Below are positions 15,028-23,949 of a stretch of 64,000 nt of DNA, piece after piece. The stretch is taken from assembly GCF_022482905.1 (NCBI RefSeq), contig NZ_JAKVOI010000001.1, positions 1,923,958-1,987,957 of the forward strand, in the 5' to 3' direction. Each line of letters starts with the position of its first letter. The first letter of the stretch is position 1. The position numbers and the translations under genes were made by a program. The notes under the pieces were generated by a model. That model was not told where the DNA came from, searched no databases, and worked only from the letters and a program-made list of their open reading frames with translations. Source of the stretch: Clostridium sp. GTDB taxonomy: Bacteria; Bacillota; Clostridia; Clostridiales; Clostridiaceae.

Positions 15028-16137
15028 ATGAAATATGAAAATGCCGGCCAGATGAATTTTCTCTTGGAAATATCAGAACGTCAAATCTCAGCACGTGAAT
15101 TCTTCAGTAACGTTCTGCTGGATTCTCTGGATAGAAATTTCGGCTTGGGAAAGGTACTGATGTTGTTCTTTGATACGCATGGAAAATTTCTTTCATGGAT
15201 AAACTCGAACGGTATTCTGGTCGACTGTAAAGAACATCCATACAGGAAATTTATTGCGAACGATATAATCAGGCATATAGTTTATGAGGATGCGGTTCGT
15301 GACCATTTGACTTATTTTAATGTCATCTCTAGACTGTATAAATCCACAGACATAATCAATCCCGTTGACTATGAGCACTCTGCATATGTTCGCTTTCTAG
15401 AGGAAAACTTTCATGCTCACTACAGTGTGACTATGGCTTTTGGCATCAATGCCTACATCCAAATTATTTTTTTCAAGTGTGTGGAGAAAGGTGATTTTAC
15501 AGATGAAGAAATTGAGGCACTGAATAAAATATATATTTATGTAGCCAATTCCTATAAAAATTTCAAAAAGTATGAACAGGCAAAGATAGTATCAAACATT
15601 CAGAGCGAAATCATTTCCTCAGGTGAAAAAGCTTATCTTGTGACTGATGACTTCATGCACATCATGAGCTATAACAAGACGGCGCAGAATTATTTAAAAG
15701 ATATTCTGGGACCGTCCATCGACAAACGGATTAGCAGCATAAGCTCTTGCAGCTGGCTGCCTTTTCTGCTGGGAGGTGAGGAAGATAACATTACGGAAAA
15801 TCGTGTTTATACACGTGTTATCAGAAATTATATTTTTAAAATATATACCTATGATCAGCACTATTCGCACGGAATCATAGACAGATATCACTGGATTACT
15901 ATTTCCAGGAAGGAGCAGGGAAAGATTTCGCGCTATTCAGGGACAAAGCTACCTCTGACACAGGCAGAACAGAGAGTGGCGGAGCTTATGTACAACGGCC
16001 TGACCTACAAGGTCATCGCCGATGAACTTGTGGTTAGCTACCATACCGTTAAAAAGCATGTACAAAATATATATACCAAATGTGGAGTAAAAAGTCGTTT
16101 TGAATTATATAAATTGCTTGATAATAAAGAACAATAA
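15028..16137 (+). CDS. LuxR-type transcriptional regulator with GAF/PAS-like sensor region
   Basis: A 369-residue regulator. The C-terminus is a LuxR/FixJ helix-turn-helix: LPLTQAEQRVAELMYNGLTY, then KVIADELVVSYHTVKKHVQNIYTKCGVKSRFELYKL. Residues about 1-180 look like a GAF-type sensor and about 190-295 like a PAS-type fold (EKAYLVTDDFMHIMSYNKTAQNYL). ATG at 15028 is chosen because GGAGG lies eight bases upstream; a longer frame from 14983 lacks this. It stands before the glycyl radical locus on the same strand, separated by 650 bp, so it is the likely activator of that locus in response to a small molecule; this is inferred from position. Confidence 0.8.
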   Translation: MKYENAGQMNFLLEISERQISAREFFSNVLLDSLDRNFGLGKVLMLFFDTHGKFLSWINSNGILVDCKEHPYRKFIANDIIRHIVYEDAVRDHLTYFNVISRLYKSTDIINPVDYEHSAYVRFLEENFHAHYSVTMAFGINAYIQIIFFKCVEKGDFTDEEIEALNKIYIYVANSYKNFKKYEQAKIVSNIQSEIISSGEKAYLVTDDFMHIMSYNKTAQNYLKDILGPSIDKRISSISSCSWLPFLLGGEEDNITENRVYTRVIRNYIFKIYTYDQHYSHGIIDRYHWITISRKEQGKISRYSGTKLPLTQAEQRVAELMYNGLTYKVIADELVVSYHTVKKHVQNIYTKCGVKSRFELYKLLDNKEQ

Positions 16138-16169
16138 TTGCTATATCCGAGCTACTCTTACAATACAAA

Positions 16170-16187
16170 ATAGGGAATATTCCCTAT
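16170..16187. promoter_or_regulatory. 18-bp perfect palindrome after the luxR-type gene
   Basis: atagggaatattccctat is exactly self-complementary and lies 33 bp past the regulator stop. Its size suits a dimeric helix-turn-helix site, or it may be a weak terminator stem. It precedes the glycyl radical operon by about 600 bp. Confidence 0.4.
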
Positions 16188-16341
16188 ATAAAATAGTACG
16201 GATGCCCTATTCTTTTTTAATATTGGTTTTGATAAGCTTTTCATAGAATAGTTGTTCCGGAGCAATTATTTTAATAGCCTGCTCTATTTGCTTTTGGCCA
16301 AAGAAACAGAGTTCAGATATTAAACAGAAAGGAAGATTCAA

Positions 16342-16699
16342 GTGAATTCTAAAGCAAAAGCTTACTGGGCTATCTGGGTTGGCATCTGGACAGTAACTTA
16401 TCTCCTTTTTTATCTTGTCAGTCCGTTAGCAAAATACGGAATTATCTGGTGTAGCTTTATAGCCAATTCGCTTTCTTGCGGCTCCTTTACAATCACTTGC
16501 TGTGGGAAGCAAACTGATGAGATAATTATGTATTGTATCGGCTACCAAACCATCAAAGGGGATCAGTGGATTCCGCCCGAAGCTCAACTTTGGTCCACCG
16601 ATCGTTCTTCCCGGACTTTGTGTAGATCCTGTTTCCTATAAAGCAAATATTGCTCGTCTTCAGAAGATGAGAGAAGAGTACAATGCAAAGATGCGGTAG
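16342..16699 (+). pseudogene. Decayed gene upstream of the glycyl radical operon
   Basis: A frame from 16342 encodes MNSKAKAYWAIWVGIWTVTY followed by LLFYLVSPLAKYGIIWCSFIA, a convincing pair of membrane segments with AAGGAAG upstream, then dissolves into unlikely sequence. Another frame from about 16575 to the stop at 16699 encodes GPPIVLPGLCVDPVSYKANI and a charged Arg/Lys tail ending EYNAKMR, typical of a cytoplasmic C-terminus. The pieces look like the two ends of a deleted membrane protein, or of two proteins. A lost transporter for the glycyl radical pathway substrate is possible but not shown. Confidence 0.45.
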
Positions 16700-16786
16700 G
16701 AAGAATGACTTATTTTTTGAAAATGAATATCTAACTATATCAATATAAGGAAATAGCAGTTACTGTTATTTGAGGGAGGGGATCAA

Positions 16787-17737
16787 TTGTCACAGCAAGG
16801 AATTATATTCAATATTCAGCGCTTTACAATCCATGATGGACCGGGTATACGTACAGAGTTGTTTTTGAAAGGATGCCCATTAAGATGTGAATGGTGCAGC
16901 AATCCCGAGAGCTGGATGGCTTATATACAACCGGGTGTATATAAAACCAAATGTATTTCACGTAAAAAATGTGACTTGTGTGAGGAGGCTTGTCCTGAGA
17001 AGGACATACTGAATTTTACCCGCGGTAAACTCACTTCTATAAATCGTAGTAAATGTACGAATTGCCTTGCCTGTTATAATGCCTGTCCTTCAGACGCAAT
17101 CAAGCAATGGGGTAAGTCTATGTCGGTTGAAGAGTGCATGAAGGAGATACTCAAGGATAAAGGATATTATGAACGTTCTGGAGGCGGTGTTACGGTTTCA
17201 GGTGGAGAACCTCTGCTTCAAAGTGACTTTGCCGCAGAACTTTTTAAGGTTTGTAAAGACGAAGAAATCCAGACTTGCTGCGAATCTACTTTCTACGCTG
17301 ACTGGAAAGAAATCGAAAAGATTTTGCCTTACACGGATATTATAATTTCAGATATAAAACATATGGATACAAATATCCATAAAAAATATATCGGGGTGCA
17401 CAATGACAGGATTTTGGAAAATCTGAAGAGGCTGACAAGTGAAAAACGAGAGCTTATTTTACGAATTCCGATTATTCCAAATGTAAATGATAATATGGAT
17501 AATATGGAAGCCACGGCTGATTTTATCATCCATGAGCTCGGCAGTCGTGTCAGAACGCTGCAGCTTTTGAGCTTTATGCGTCTTGGTGAAGAGAAATATT
17601 GTTCATTGGGCATACCTTATAAAATGGAGGATGTGAAGGTCAACAGAAAATCATTTCAGAAGCATGTCAATGAGCTTGCAAATTATTTCAATAGTCGAGG
17701 CATCCACTGCCTGGTAGGCACGAAAGAAAAACAGTAA
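16787..17737 (+). CDS. Glycyl radical enzyme activating protein (radical SAM)
   Basis: A 316-residue activase that cleaves S-adenosylmethionine to place the glycyl radical on its partner enzyme. The radical SAM cluster motif is GCPLRCEWC (Cys 30, 34, 37), preceded by FTIHDGPGIRTE. Two ferredoxin-type 4Fe-4S motifs follow at Cys 56/62/65/69 and Cys 90/93/96/100, the insertion typical of activases for diol dehydratase and related enzymes rather than of the pyruvate formate-lyase activase. The SAM-binding segment VTVSGGEPLLQ is present. Start is TTG with GGGAGGGG just upstream. It leads an operon with the dehydrogenase (28-bp gap) and the glycyl radical enzyme. Confidence 0.92.
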   Translation: MSQQGIIFNIQRFTIHDGPGIRTELFLKGCPLRCEWCSNPESWMAYIQPGVYKTKCISRKKCDLCEEACPEKDILNFTRGKLTSINRSKCTNCLACYNACPSDAIKQWGKSMSVEECMKEILKDKGYYERSGGGVTVSGGEPLLQSDFAAELFKVCKDEEIQTCCESTFYADWKEIEKILPYTDIIISDIKHMDTNIHKKYIGVHNDRILENLKRLTSEKRELILRIPIIPNVNDNMDNMEATADFIIHELGSRVRTLQLLSFMRLGEEKYCSLGIPYKMEDVKVNRKSFQKHVNELANYFNSRGIHCLVGTKEKQ

Positions 17738-17765
17738 AACAATTTTGTAAATAGGAGAGAGTCAT

Positions 17766-18881
17766 ATGAAACTGTTGCAGGTAGTACCTGAAATTTATAA
17801 GTTTGACAGCACTAAGGAATTTGTACAATTTTTCAATATTGGAAAAGGTGACCTGATATTGACCAATGAGTTCTTATACAAGCCATTTCTGGAGAAATAT
17901 GAAAAAGGAGCATATGTTGTATTTCAGGAGAAATATGGTAATGGAGAGCCATCTGATGAAATGATAAACGAAATAATCAGGAATATAGGAGATAAGAAAT
18001 ATGACAGGGTAATTGCTTTAGGTGGAGGTACGGTTATAGATATATCCAAATTATTGGGACTCAAGTATACAAAGGATTCCTTGGATTTATTTGATGGAAA
18101 AGTCCCTCTGGTAAAAGATAAAAAGTTGATTATAGTACCTACAACTTGTGGAACAGGATCGGAAGTTACAAATGTATCTGTTGCCGAACTTAAATCAAAA
18201 CACACTAAAAAGGGAATTGCAGGAGAACAGTTATATGCAGATTATGCGGTACTCATACCTGAAGTTGTAAAAGGTCTGCCTTATAAATTTTTTGTGACTA
18301 GTTCTGTAGATGCTCTTATTCATGCATCTGAATCCTATTTGTCTCCAAAAGCTACTCCTTATACAGAGATATTTAGTGTAGAAGCTATAAAATTGATATT
18401 GAATGGATACATTAGTATATTGGAAAAAGGACAGGATTATAGAACAAAGATAATTGAGGATTTTGTTCTTGGAAGCAATTATGCTGGTATTGCTTTTGGA
18501 AATGCAGGTTGTGCAGCTGTGCACGCACTTTCCTATCCAATAGGAGGCAACTATCATGTACCTCATGGAGAAGCCAACTATCTTTTCTTCACTGAAATAT
18601 TCAAAACTTATATAAAGAAGAATCCTGAGGGTAAAATCAAAAAGCTGAATAATCTATTATCAGACATATTACAATGTAATGAAGATAGTGTATATGAAGA
18701 ATTGGCAAAGGTTTTGGATAAATTATTACCGAGGAAGCCTCTTAGAGAATATGGAATGAAAGAAGAGGAAATCGAAATTTTTACTGATGAAGTTATAAAA
18801 AGGCAGCAGAGACTACTTGTAAATAGTTATGAGCCTTTTTCAAGACAGGATATAGTAGGGACGTATAAAAAATTATATTAG
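17766..18881 (+). CDS. Iron-dependent alcohol dehydrogenase, 4-hydroxybutyrate dehydrogenase-like
   Basis: A 371-residue group III (iron) alcohol dehydrogenase. NAD binding is shown by ALGGGTVIDISKLLGLKY and PTTCGTGSEVTNVSVAE; the metal ligands are Asp182 and His186 in SSVDALIHASE, His253, and His267 in YHVPHGEAN. From memory its length and many segments (GKGDLILTNEFLYKPFLEKY, REYGMKEEEIE, NYEPFSR-like end) closely match the 371-residue 4-hydroxybutyrate dehydrogenase of Clostridium kluyveri, which interconverts 4-hydroxybutyrate and succinate semialdehyde. Here it lies between a glycyl radical activase and the enzyme, so it may act on the aldehyde made or used by that pathway; sulfoacetaldehyde reductases belong to the same broad family. 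Substrate is not proven. Confidence 0.85.
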   Translation: MKLLQVVPEIYKFDSTKEFVQFFNIGKGDLILTNEFLYKPFLEKYEKGAYVVFQEKYGNGEPSDEMINEIIRNIGDKKYDRVIALGGGTVIDISKLLGLKYTKDSLDLFDGKVPLVKDKKLIIVPTTCGTGSEVTNVSVAELKSKHTKKGIAGEQLYADYAVLIPEVVKGLPYKFFVTSSVDALIHASESYLSPKATPYTEIFSVEAIKLILNGYISILEKGQDYRTKIIEDFVLGSNYAGIAFGNAGCAAVHALSYPIGGNYHVPHGEANYLFFTEIFKTYIKKNPEGKIKKLNNLLSDILQCNEDSVYEELAKVLDKLLPRKPLREYGMKEEEIEIFTDEVIKRQQRLLVNSYEPFSRQDIVGTYKKLY

Positions 18882-18892
18882 GAGGGATTTCA

Positions 18893-21412
18893 ATGAGTTT
18901 CAATAACACAAATGCATGTGGGACAGAGCCTTTTGATCATACTTACAGTCTGGGTTATCAGGTTCATCATAAAGACTGGTCTCCATTTCCGCGCGTAAAT
19001 TATCTTAGACAGAAATTTTTGGACAGACCATATGAGATTGATGTTGAGAGATTAAGATTAGTCACAGAGGCTTATAAGAAACATGAGGTATGTCCACGCA
19101 AGCTTCAGTGCGCATATGCCTTTGAGAATATCCTGCTGAATACAAAGCTGTACATCCATGAGGAGGATCTGATCCTGGGCGAGATAGCTGCACCGGCCAA
19201 GGCATCACCGATATATCCGGAGTTCTCTGTAAACTGGATCATTGATGAAATACTGCATTCCCCATTTGAGGAGCGTGCACATGATCAGTTCTATATAAGA
19301 AACGATGAAGAAAGAAAAGAAATCGTAGAGCTTTGCAGATATTGGGAAGGCAAGACAGTTGATGATCTTATCAATTCAAGACTTGAAGAAGATCAGTTCA
19401 AGGGTTCCGAAGCAGGCAAGAAGATATTCCAAACAAATCTTTATCATTATGCAGGTACCGGCCATTTGGCTATAGATTATGCAAAGCTGATGAAAGTCGG
19501 CTACAACGGCCTGATTGAAAATGCCAAGGCAGCTTTTGGAAAGCTGAGCAAGGAGGACCCGGAATATGCTGATAAGAGAGATTTCTATATGGCAATGATT
19601 ATTATGCATGAAGCTGCTAAAAAGTATATTGAACGTTATGCAAAGCTGTCTGAAGAGTATGCCGCAGAAGAAAAGAATCCTAAGAGAAAGAAAGAGCTTG
19701 AAACCATGGCAATTAACTGCCATGAGATAGCAGGAGGTCCCGCAAACACTTTCTGGCAGGCGCTGCAGTTATTCAATTTCGCAACGACACTCATTCAGAT
19801 TGAAAGTAATGGACATTCAATTTCCTACGGCCGTATGGATCAGTGGCTGTATCCATACTATGAGGCTGATATGAAAAGTGGTACTCTTGCCAAGGAATTT
19901 GCTCTTGAGCTTATCGAAGTTGAATATGTTAAGATGAACAACCCAACCAAGCTGAAAGATAAAGGTACTGTAGTAGTACGTAATGGCCGTGGTTTCGGTG
20001 GCGAGAGCCTTACTATCGGCGGAGTAGATCGTGATGGCAATGATGCCACTAACGATCTGACTATGCTGATGTTGGAAGGTTCTGCACATACACGTATGAT
20101 GAATCCATGGGTTTGTGTACGCATGCATGAAAATACACCTTATGAATTAAAGGTTAAGACGGCTGAGTGTATCCGCGCAGGTTACGGACATCCGAAAATT
20201 TTTAATGATGGTCCAGCTATCAAAGGTATGATGAGAAAGGGAATGACTCTTGAGGAAGCAAGAGACTATTGTGTTGTAGGCTGTGTAGAAATTGATCTTC
20301 CTGGTAAAGAATATGGTTGGCATGATGCTGCTTATGTGAATACAGCGAAGATGATGGAAATGGTACTTAATGGCGGACGTTGCCTGGATTGTGGTCCTCA
20401 TTGTTCAAGATGGGAAAAATGTGGAGCTCTTGGAAAACACCTTAGCCCCGATACCGGTAGTCTGAATACTTATAAGAGTTTCGATGAGGTTCTTGAGAGT
20501 GTTGACAAGCAGTTTGCTTACTGGACCGATCAGATGTGCAGCAGTCTGAATATTATCGACAATGCACATAGAGCACTCAAGCCTATTCCATATGTTTCTG
20601 CATTTTATGAGGATTGTATTGAGGCCGGTAAGGATCTGACAGAAGGTGGAGCTAAGTATAATGGCACTGGACCGCAGGCCAGCGGCATAGCTACCTGTGC
20701 AGATACTCTGTCCACTATCAAGCAGCTTGTGTTCGATGAAAAGCGTTATACCGGTGCTGAACTACTTCAGGCAGTTAAGAACAATTGGAAAGGTCACGAA
20801 AAGATCCATGCTCTTGTAAACAGCTCAAAGGTTCATCACTATGGTAATGATGACGATTATGCAGATGAACTGTTCAAGTACATGTTCGAGTGCTACTGCA
20901 GACATATTAGAGGAAGAAAAAATCCTAGAGGCGGTGAATTTAGTCCGGGAGTATACTCTGTAAATGCAAACGTAGGTATGGGCTTGAATACCAACGCTTC
21001 CATTGATGGCCGTAAGGCAGGCGAAGCTATATCTGATAACATGGGACCGGTTCATACTGATGGTGGTTCTCACGATATTTACGGACCCACTGCTATTGTA
21101 AATTCCCTGACTAAGGTTGATCACAGTCTTGCGACCAACGGTACTCTTATGAACCTTAAATTCCCGCAAGAAGCTGTTGCAGGTATAGAAGGGAGAGACA
21201 ATCTCGTAAGTTTTATTGATGAGTATATTGCTAAGCAGGCAATGCATGTTCAGTTCAATGTTATGAGTGCTGCAACGATGAGAGCTGCACAGAAGAAGCC
21301 AGAAGATTACAAAGATATGCTTGTACGTGTCGCTGGATACAGTGCGTACTTTGTAGAACTTGGCAAACCATTACAGAAGGATTTGATTCAGCGTACAGAG
21401 CTTCATTTTTAA
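18893..21412 (+). CDS. Glycyl radical enzyme of the diol dehydratase-like group
   Basis: An 839-residue PFL-fold enzyme. The glycyl radical site is Gly815 in RVAGYSAYFVEL and the thiyl residue is Cys464 in VVGCVEI, with Glu466 two residues on. Also present are His191 in TGHLAIDY, His308-Ser309 in ESNGHSISYGR and Asp478 in GWHDAAY; matching His, Ser, Cys, Glu and Asp residues form the active site of the B12-independent glycerol and propanediol dehydratases. A single Cys (not Cys-Cys) excludes pyruvate formate-lyase. The motif after GCVE (IDLPGKEYGW) differs from textbook glycerol dehydratase (PQ) so the substrate may be another hydroxylated compound, and an isethionate-lyase-type or other C-X lyase remains possible. 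Start has AGGAGG. No microcompartment genes accompany it. Confidence 0.85.
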   Translation: MSFNNTNACGTEPFDHTYSLGYQVHHKDWSPFPRVNYLRQKFLDRPYEIDVERLRLVTEAYKKHEVCPRKLQCAYAFENILLNTKLYIHEEDLILGEIAAPAKASPIYPEFSVNWIIDEILHSPFEERAHDQFYIRNDEERKEIVELCRYWEGKTVDDLINSRLEEDQFKGSEAGKKIFQTNLYHYAGTGHLAIDYAKLMKVGYNGLIENAKAAFGKLSKEDPEYADKRDFYMAMIIMHEAAKKYIERYAKLSEEYAAEEKNPKRKKELETMAINCHEIAGGPANTFWQALQLFNFATTLIQIESNGHSISYGRMDQWLYPYYEADMKSGTLAKEFALELIEVEYVKMNNPTKLKDKGTVVVRNGRGFGGESLTIGGVDRDGNDATNDLTMLMLEGSAHTRMMNPWVCVRMHENTPYELKVKTAECIRAGYGHPKIFNDGPAIKGMMRKGMTLEEARDYCVVGCVEIDLPGKEYGWHDAAYVNTAKMMEMVLNGGRCLDCGPHCSRWEKCGALGKHLSPDTGSLNTYKSFDEVLESVDKQFAYWTDQMCSSLNIIDNAHRALKPIPYVSAFYEDCIEAGKDLTEGGAKYNGTGPQASGIATCADTLSTIKQLVFDEKRYTGAELLQAVKNNWKGHEKIHALVNSSKVHHYGNDDDYADELFKYMFECYCRHIRGRKNPRGGEFSPGVYSVNANVGMGLNTNASIDGRKAGEAISDNMGPVHTDGGSHDIYGPTAIVNSLTKVDHSLATNGTLMNLKFPQEAVAGIEGRDNLVSFIDEYIAKQAMHVQFNVMSAATMRAAQKKPEDYKDMLVRVAGYSAYFVELGKPLQKDLIQRTELHF

Positions 21413-21821
21413 TTATCCTTATCCAAATCACAAATTACTACTACCCCTTTTACCAAATGTTCTGAAAGAGACGTAATCATTGAAAACATGGACTCTCAGT
21501 TCTCTCTAGTAAAGAGGAACTGAGGGGTCTGAGAAAATATTTATATAAGTGAGAATATAATTGCCACCAAAAAATAAAAAGCGGTGGCAAATGAGTGGCA
21601 AAAGATGATATTTTTACTATTTAATTTCTTCTAATCATTGGTATTTCTTACTATTTTCACAATACACTCAGCAGTAGACTGCTGCCAATCAGCCATCGCC
21701 TTAACTCGTCTTCTTGGGCAGTCCTTGCATGGTCAATTGTAAACTACTTACGTCGTCTTTTCAATCCTAATAAGCAGAACAACTGTCTCAACGTGCATTA
21801 ATGCTACTATAAGAAGATAAT
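21413..21821. other. Region after the glycyl radical operon with two hairpins
   Basis: No gene is supported. A stem at 21493-21526 (ctcagttctct against agaggaactgag, one bulge) may be the operon terminator although no clear T-run follows. A second stem ttgccacc (21561-21568) and ggtggcaa (21583-21590) has an A-rich loop. The remainder has no recognisable content. Confidence 0.4.
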
Positions 21822-22259
21822 TTATTTAGCTTCTACTTCATGAAAATGTACTTCATATAAGTTTTTTCCGTGAATCTTTACTTCTGCTTCTGCAACCTTC
21901 ATAAATATATCCAGACTAAGTTTCTTAACTTTATCACTTAAACCACTCGAATTTATTATTTTCTTTATATCATTTAAATTTCTATGATGATGTCCATGCG
22001 TATGGATATGACCTTCGTGGCTATGTTCATATAGATCTTGTTCTGGAATATGTATATTATCTTTTAACATAACATCTACCCTAGTTCCTGTTATTCCAAG
22101 TTTCATAGATTTCTCAACTTTTATTTCATATTCAAAATTTAGATTAAGCTTTGAAAGTTGTTGGATTAAGTATTCTTCAGGAACTCCCAAATCTATTAAT
22201 GCCGCCAAGTTCATATCACCGCTTATTCCACAGAAACAATCATAATATAAAATCTTCAT
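21822..22259 (-). pseudogene. larC: 3'-truncated larC (nickel-pincer cofactor synthesis)
   Basis: From ATG at 22259 the frame encodes MKILYYDCFCGISGDMNLAA and LIDLGVPEEYL, continues through a His-rich stretch (HSHEGHIHTHGHHHRN) and reaches VHFHEVEAK before a stop. LarC proteins continue after HFHEVGA with VDSIVDIVG and about 250 more residues, so the gene is cut at residue 146. LarC is the CTP-dependent nickel insertase completing the nickel-pincer nucleotide of lactate racemase; no larA, larB or larE lies nearby. In Lactobacillus larC is read by a frameshift, but no larC2 sequence follows here, so it is a true truncation. Confidence 0.8.
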
Positions 22260-22312
22260 GTTTATAGCTTCTCTCCTTCTCATCATTTCAATTTCAGATG
22301 TTATTTTATTTA

Positions 22313-22896
22313 TTAACGATTTTCGAATGTACGTGCCACTTCTTCTAAATTTTTTGTAATCTCAATATGCTGAGGACAGATTTTCTCACATTTTTTACAT
22401 TTAATACAATCAGATGCTTTACCATATATTTTCGTATAATTATCATAATACACATTGTGTATTGAAAATTGCTGTTTCAATGACTGTTTTTCCGCATTAT
22501 ATAGTGCAAAGTATTTCGGTATTGCAATATTCTTTGGACATCCATCTACACAGTATTGACAGGCAGTACAAGGTATTGCAATGGCTTTATTAATAATTTT
22601 GACCGCTTTGTTTACAATCTCGTATTCTTCTGGAACAAACGGCTTAAATTCCTGCATATATTTGGCATTTTTGTAGCTACTGTAAAAGAATTTCTTGGAT
22701 GACGTTTTACTAATGCTTCCTTTAAAACAACTTCACTTTTAAAATTATGGTACATGTAAGCCGTATCAAAATAAGTAAACCCCCTTTCCAGAAAAGTATC
22801 CACCATTTTATTCAATTGCTCAAAATCAATACTCGTCTGATCTTCTTTATCTATAATTGGTAAGCGCATAAATCCGAATCCTAATTTTTTAGCCAT
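22313..22896 (-). pseudogene. Aldo-keto reductase with C-terminal ferredoxin motifs, internally deleted
   Basis: The first part (from ATG at 22896, AAAGGAT upstream) encodes MAKKLGFGFMRLPIID, the catalytic FDTAYMYH segment with its Asp and Tyr, and FTVATKMPN. The sequence then jumps, in another frame, to [20 protein letters not shown] and a four-Cys domain ([24 protein letters not shown]) that closes this clostridial oxidoreductase type. About 200 residues holding the lysine, histidine and cofactor-binding parts are missing, with the junction near 22665. It cannot be an active reductase. Confidence 0.85.
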
Positions 22897-22914
22897 AATT
22901 GACATCCTTTCTGT

Positions 22915-23118
22915 TCATAACTTGCAATTTTATAATCCGGGTACTGCAGCATTTTCTTTTTCTACATATCCCCTATTATAATTACCAGCTGCTCATGCTG
23001 TTCAATTAAAAGTTTTTTCTTGTTTCGATAGTTTCATTATCCTGCTGAGACATATCAACATATTCAATCAATACTTCAATGGGAAGACCCTCATTTTGCA
23101 TAGATTTGATAAAGCCTA
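22915..23118 (-). pseudogene. MerR-family regulator remnant
   Basis: Reading leftward from about 23118 the minus strand encodes FIKSMQNEGLPIEVLIEYVD, MSQQDNETIETRK, then after a shift LLIEQHEQLVIIIGDM, and finally DYKIASYEQ. This is the coiled-coil C-terminal half of a MerR protein. The DNA-binding half is absent and two frame changes interrupt the rest. It probably once controlled the neighbouring aldo-keto reductase or flavodoxin. Confidence 0.6.
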
Positions 23119-23586
23119 TCCAATTTCATCCAGCCATTTTAAAACATCTTCTTTAACATTTTTTATGCTGCTGCCTGAGATTGCCAAAGCATTCAAAACA
23201 GTTGATTGAGGGCAACTTCTTTTAATATCCTCAACACTACTGCCTAAACCACCACCACCATGTGTACAAAACGGTATAATAGTTTTTCCTGAAAAATTAT
23301 ATTTTTCAAAGAGGCTAAATATTATCATAGGTATAGTTCCACACCAATTGGAGTAACCAACGAAGACGGCATCATAGGAATCCATATTCCTGATCTCTGT
23401 TTCAATTTGTGGCCTGTAGTCATTTTTTTGTTCCTGACTTGCTCGATCCACCACTGCACTATAGTCATTAGGATATGGATTCACCGGTACAATTTCAAAT
23501 ATATCACTATCTGTAATCTCATGAATTTGATTGGCAAGCACTGCGGTACTTCCAGAATGTGAAAAGTATGCTACTAACTTTTTCAT
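23116..23586 (-). CDS. Flavodoxin family protein
   Basis: A 156-residue protein opening MKKLVAYFSHSGSTAVLANQI, an FMN phosphate-binding loop, with the strand YDAVFVGYSNWCGTIPM and the loop PFCTHGGGGLGSS that contacts the isoalloxazine ring. This layout matches the flavodoxins found beside clostridial aldo-keto reductases. The gene appears intact and has AGGGAGG upstream of its ATG. It sits between a MerR remnant and a decayed region. Confidence 0.85.
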   Translation of the reverse strand: MKKLVAYFSHSGSTAVLANQIHEITDSDIFEIVPVNPYPNDYSAVVDRASQEQKNDYRPQIETEIRNMDSYDAVFVGYSNWCGTIPMIIFSLFEKYNFSGKTIIPFCTHGGGGLGSSVEDIKRSCPQSTVLNALAISGSSIKNVKEDVLKWLDEIG

Positions 23587-23949
23587 AAATTTCCCTCCTA
23601 TAATTCTTTTTATTTTTTAACTTCAATTTGTCAATTATTTTCCTCTTATAAAATGAGCTCATATGAAGAAATATCAACCTACCTAAATTTATACAATCTC
23701 TGTATTTTACTTCCTTTTATGCAGTTTAAATTCAGATAAAGATTTAACTCCACCTCCTGAATTTAAGAATTCTTTATACCGCTTAACCTTCTCTTCTCTA
23801 TCGTTATATTCTACAATAATTTCAAAGATTTTTCTTCATGAATTATAATTTATACAAACCTCCCAGAACAGAAAAAGCTCCATACTTATACATAGCAACT
23901 TGGATACTGTGGCTAATATAGAACTTTTTCGAATAGTACTATAATGAAT
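23587..23949. other. Intergenic region with a short coding relic
   Basis: On the minus strand 23836-23707 reads IFEIIVEYNDREEKVKRYKE, then FLNSGGGVKSLSEFKLHKRK and a stop, a protein-like sequence without a start; it is unassigned. No other gene-like frame is supported. Confidence 0.35.

Noticed and set aside
18893-21412. Pyruvate formate-lyase or choline trimethylamine-lyase as identity of the glycyl radical enzyme
   Set aside because: There is a single active-site Cys rather than the Cys-Cys of PFL, and the diol-dehydratase-type His-Ser and Asp residues plus absence of microcompartment genes argue against choline lyase.
21541-21620. Possible integrase tail or attachment site around the ggtggcaa repeats
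   Set aside because: No integrase frame and no second copy of the repeat elsewhere in the window.
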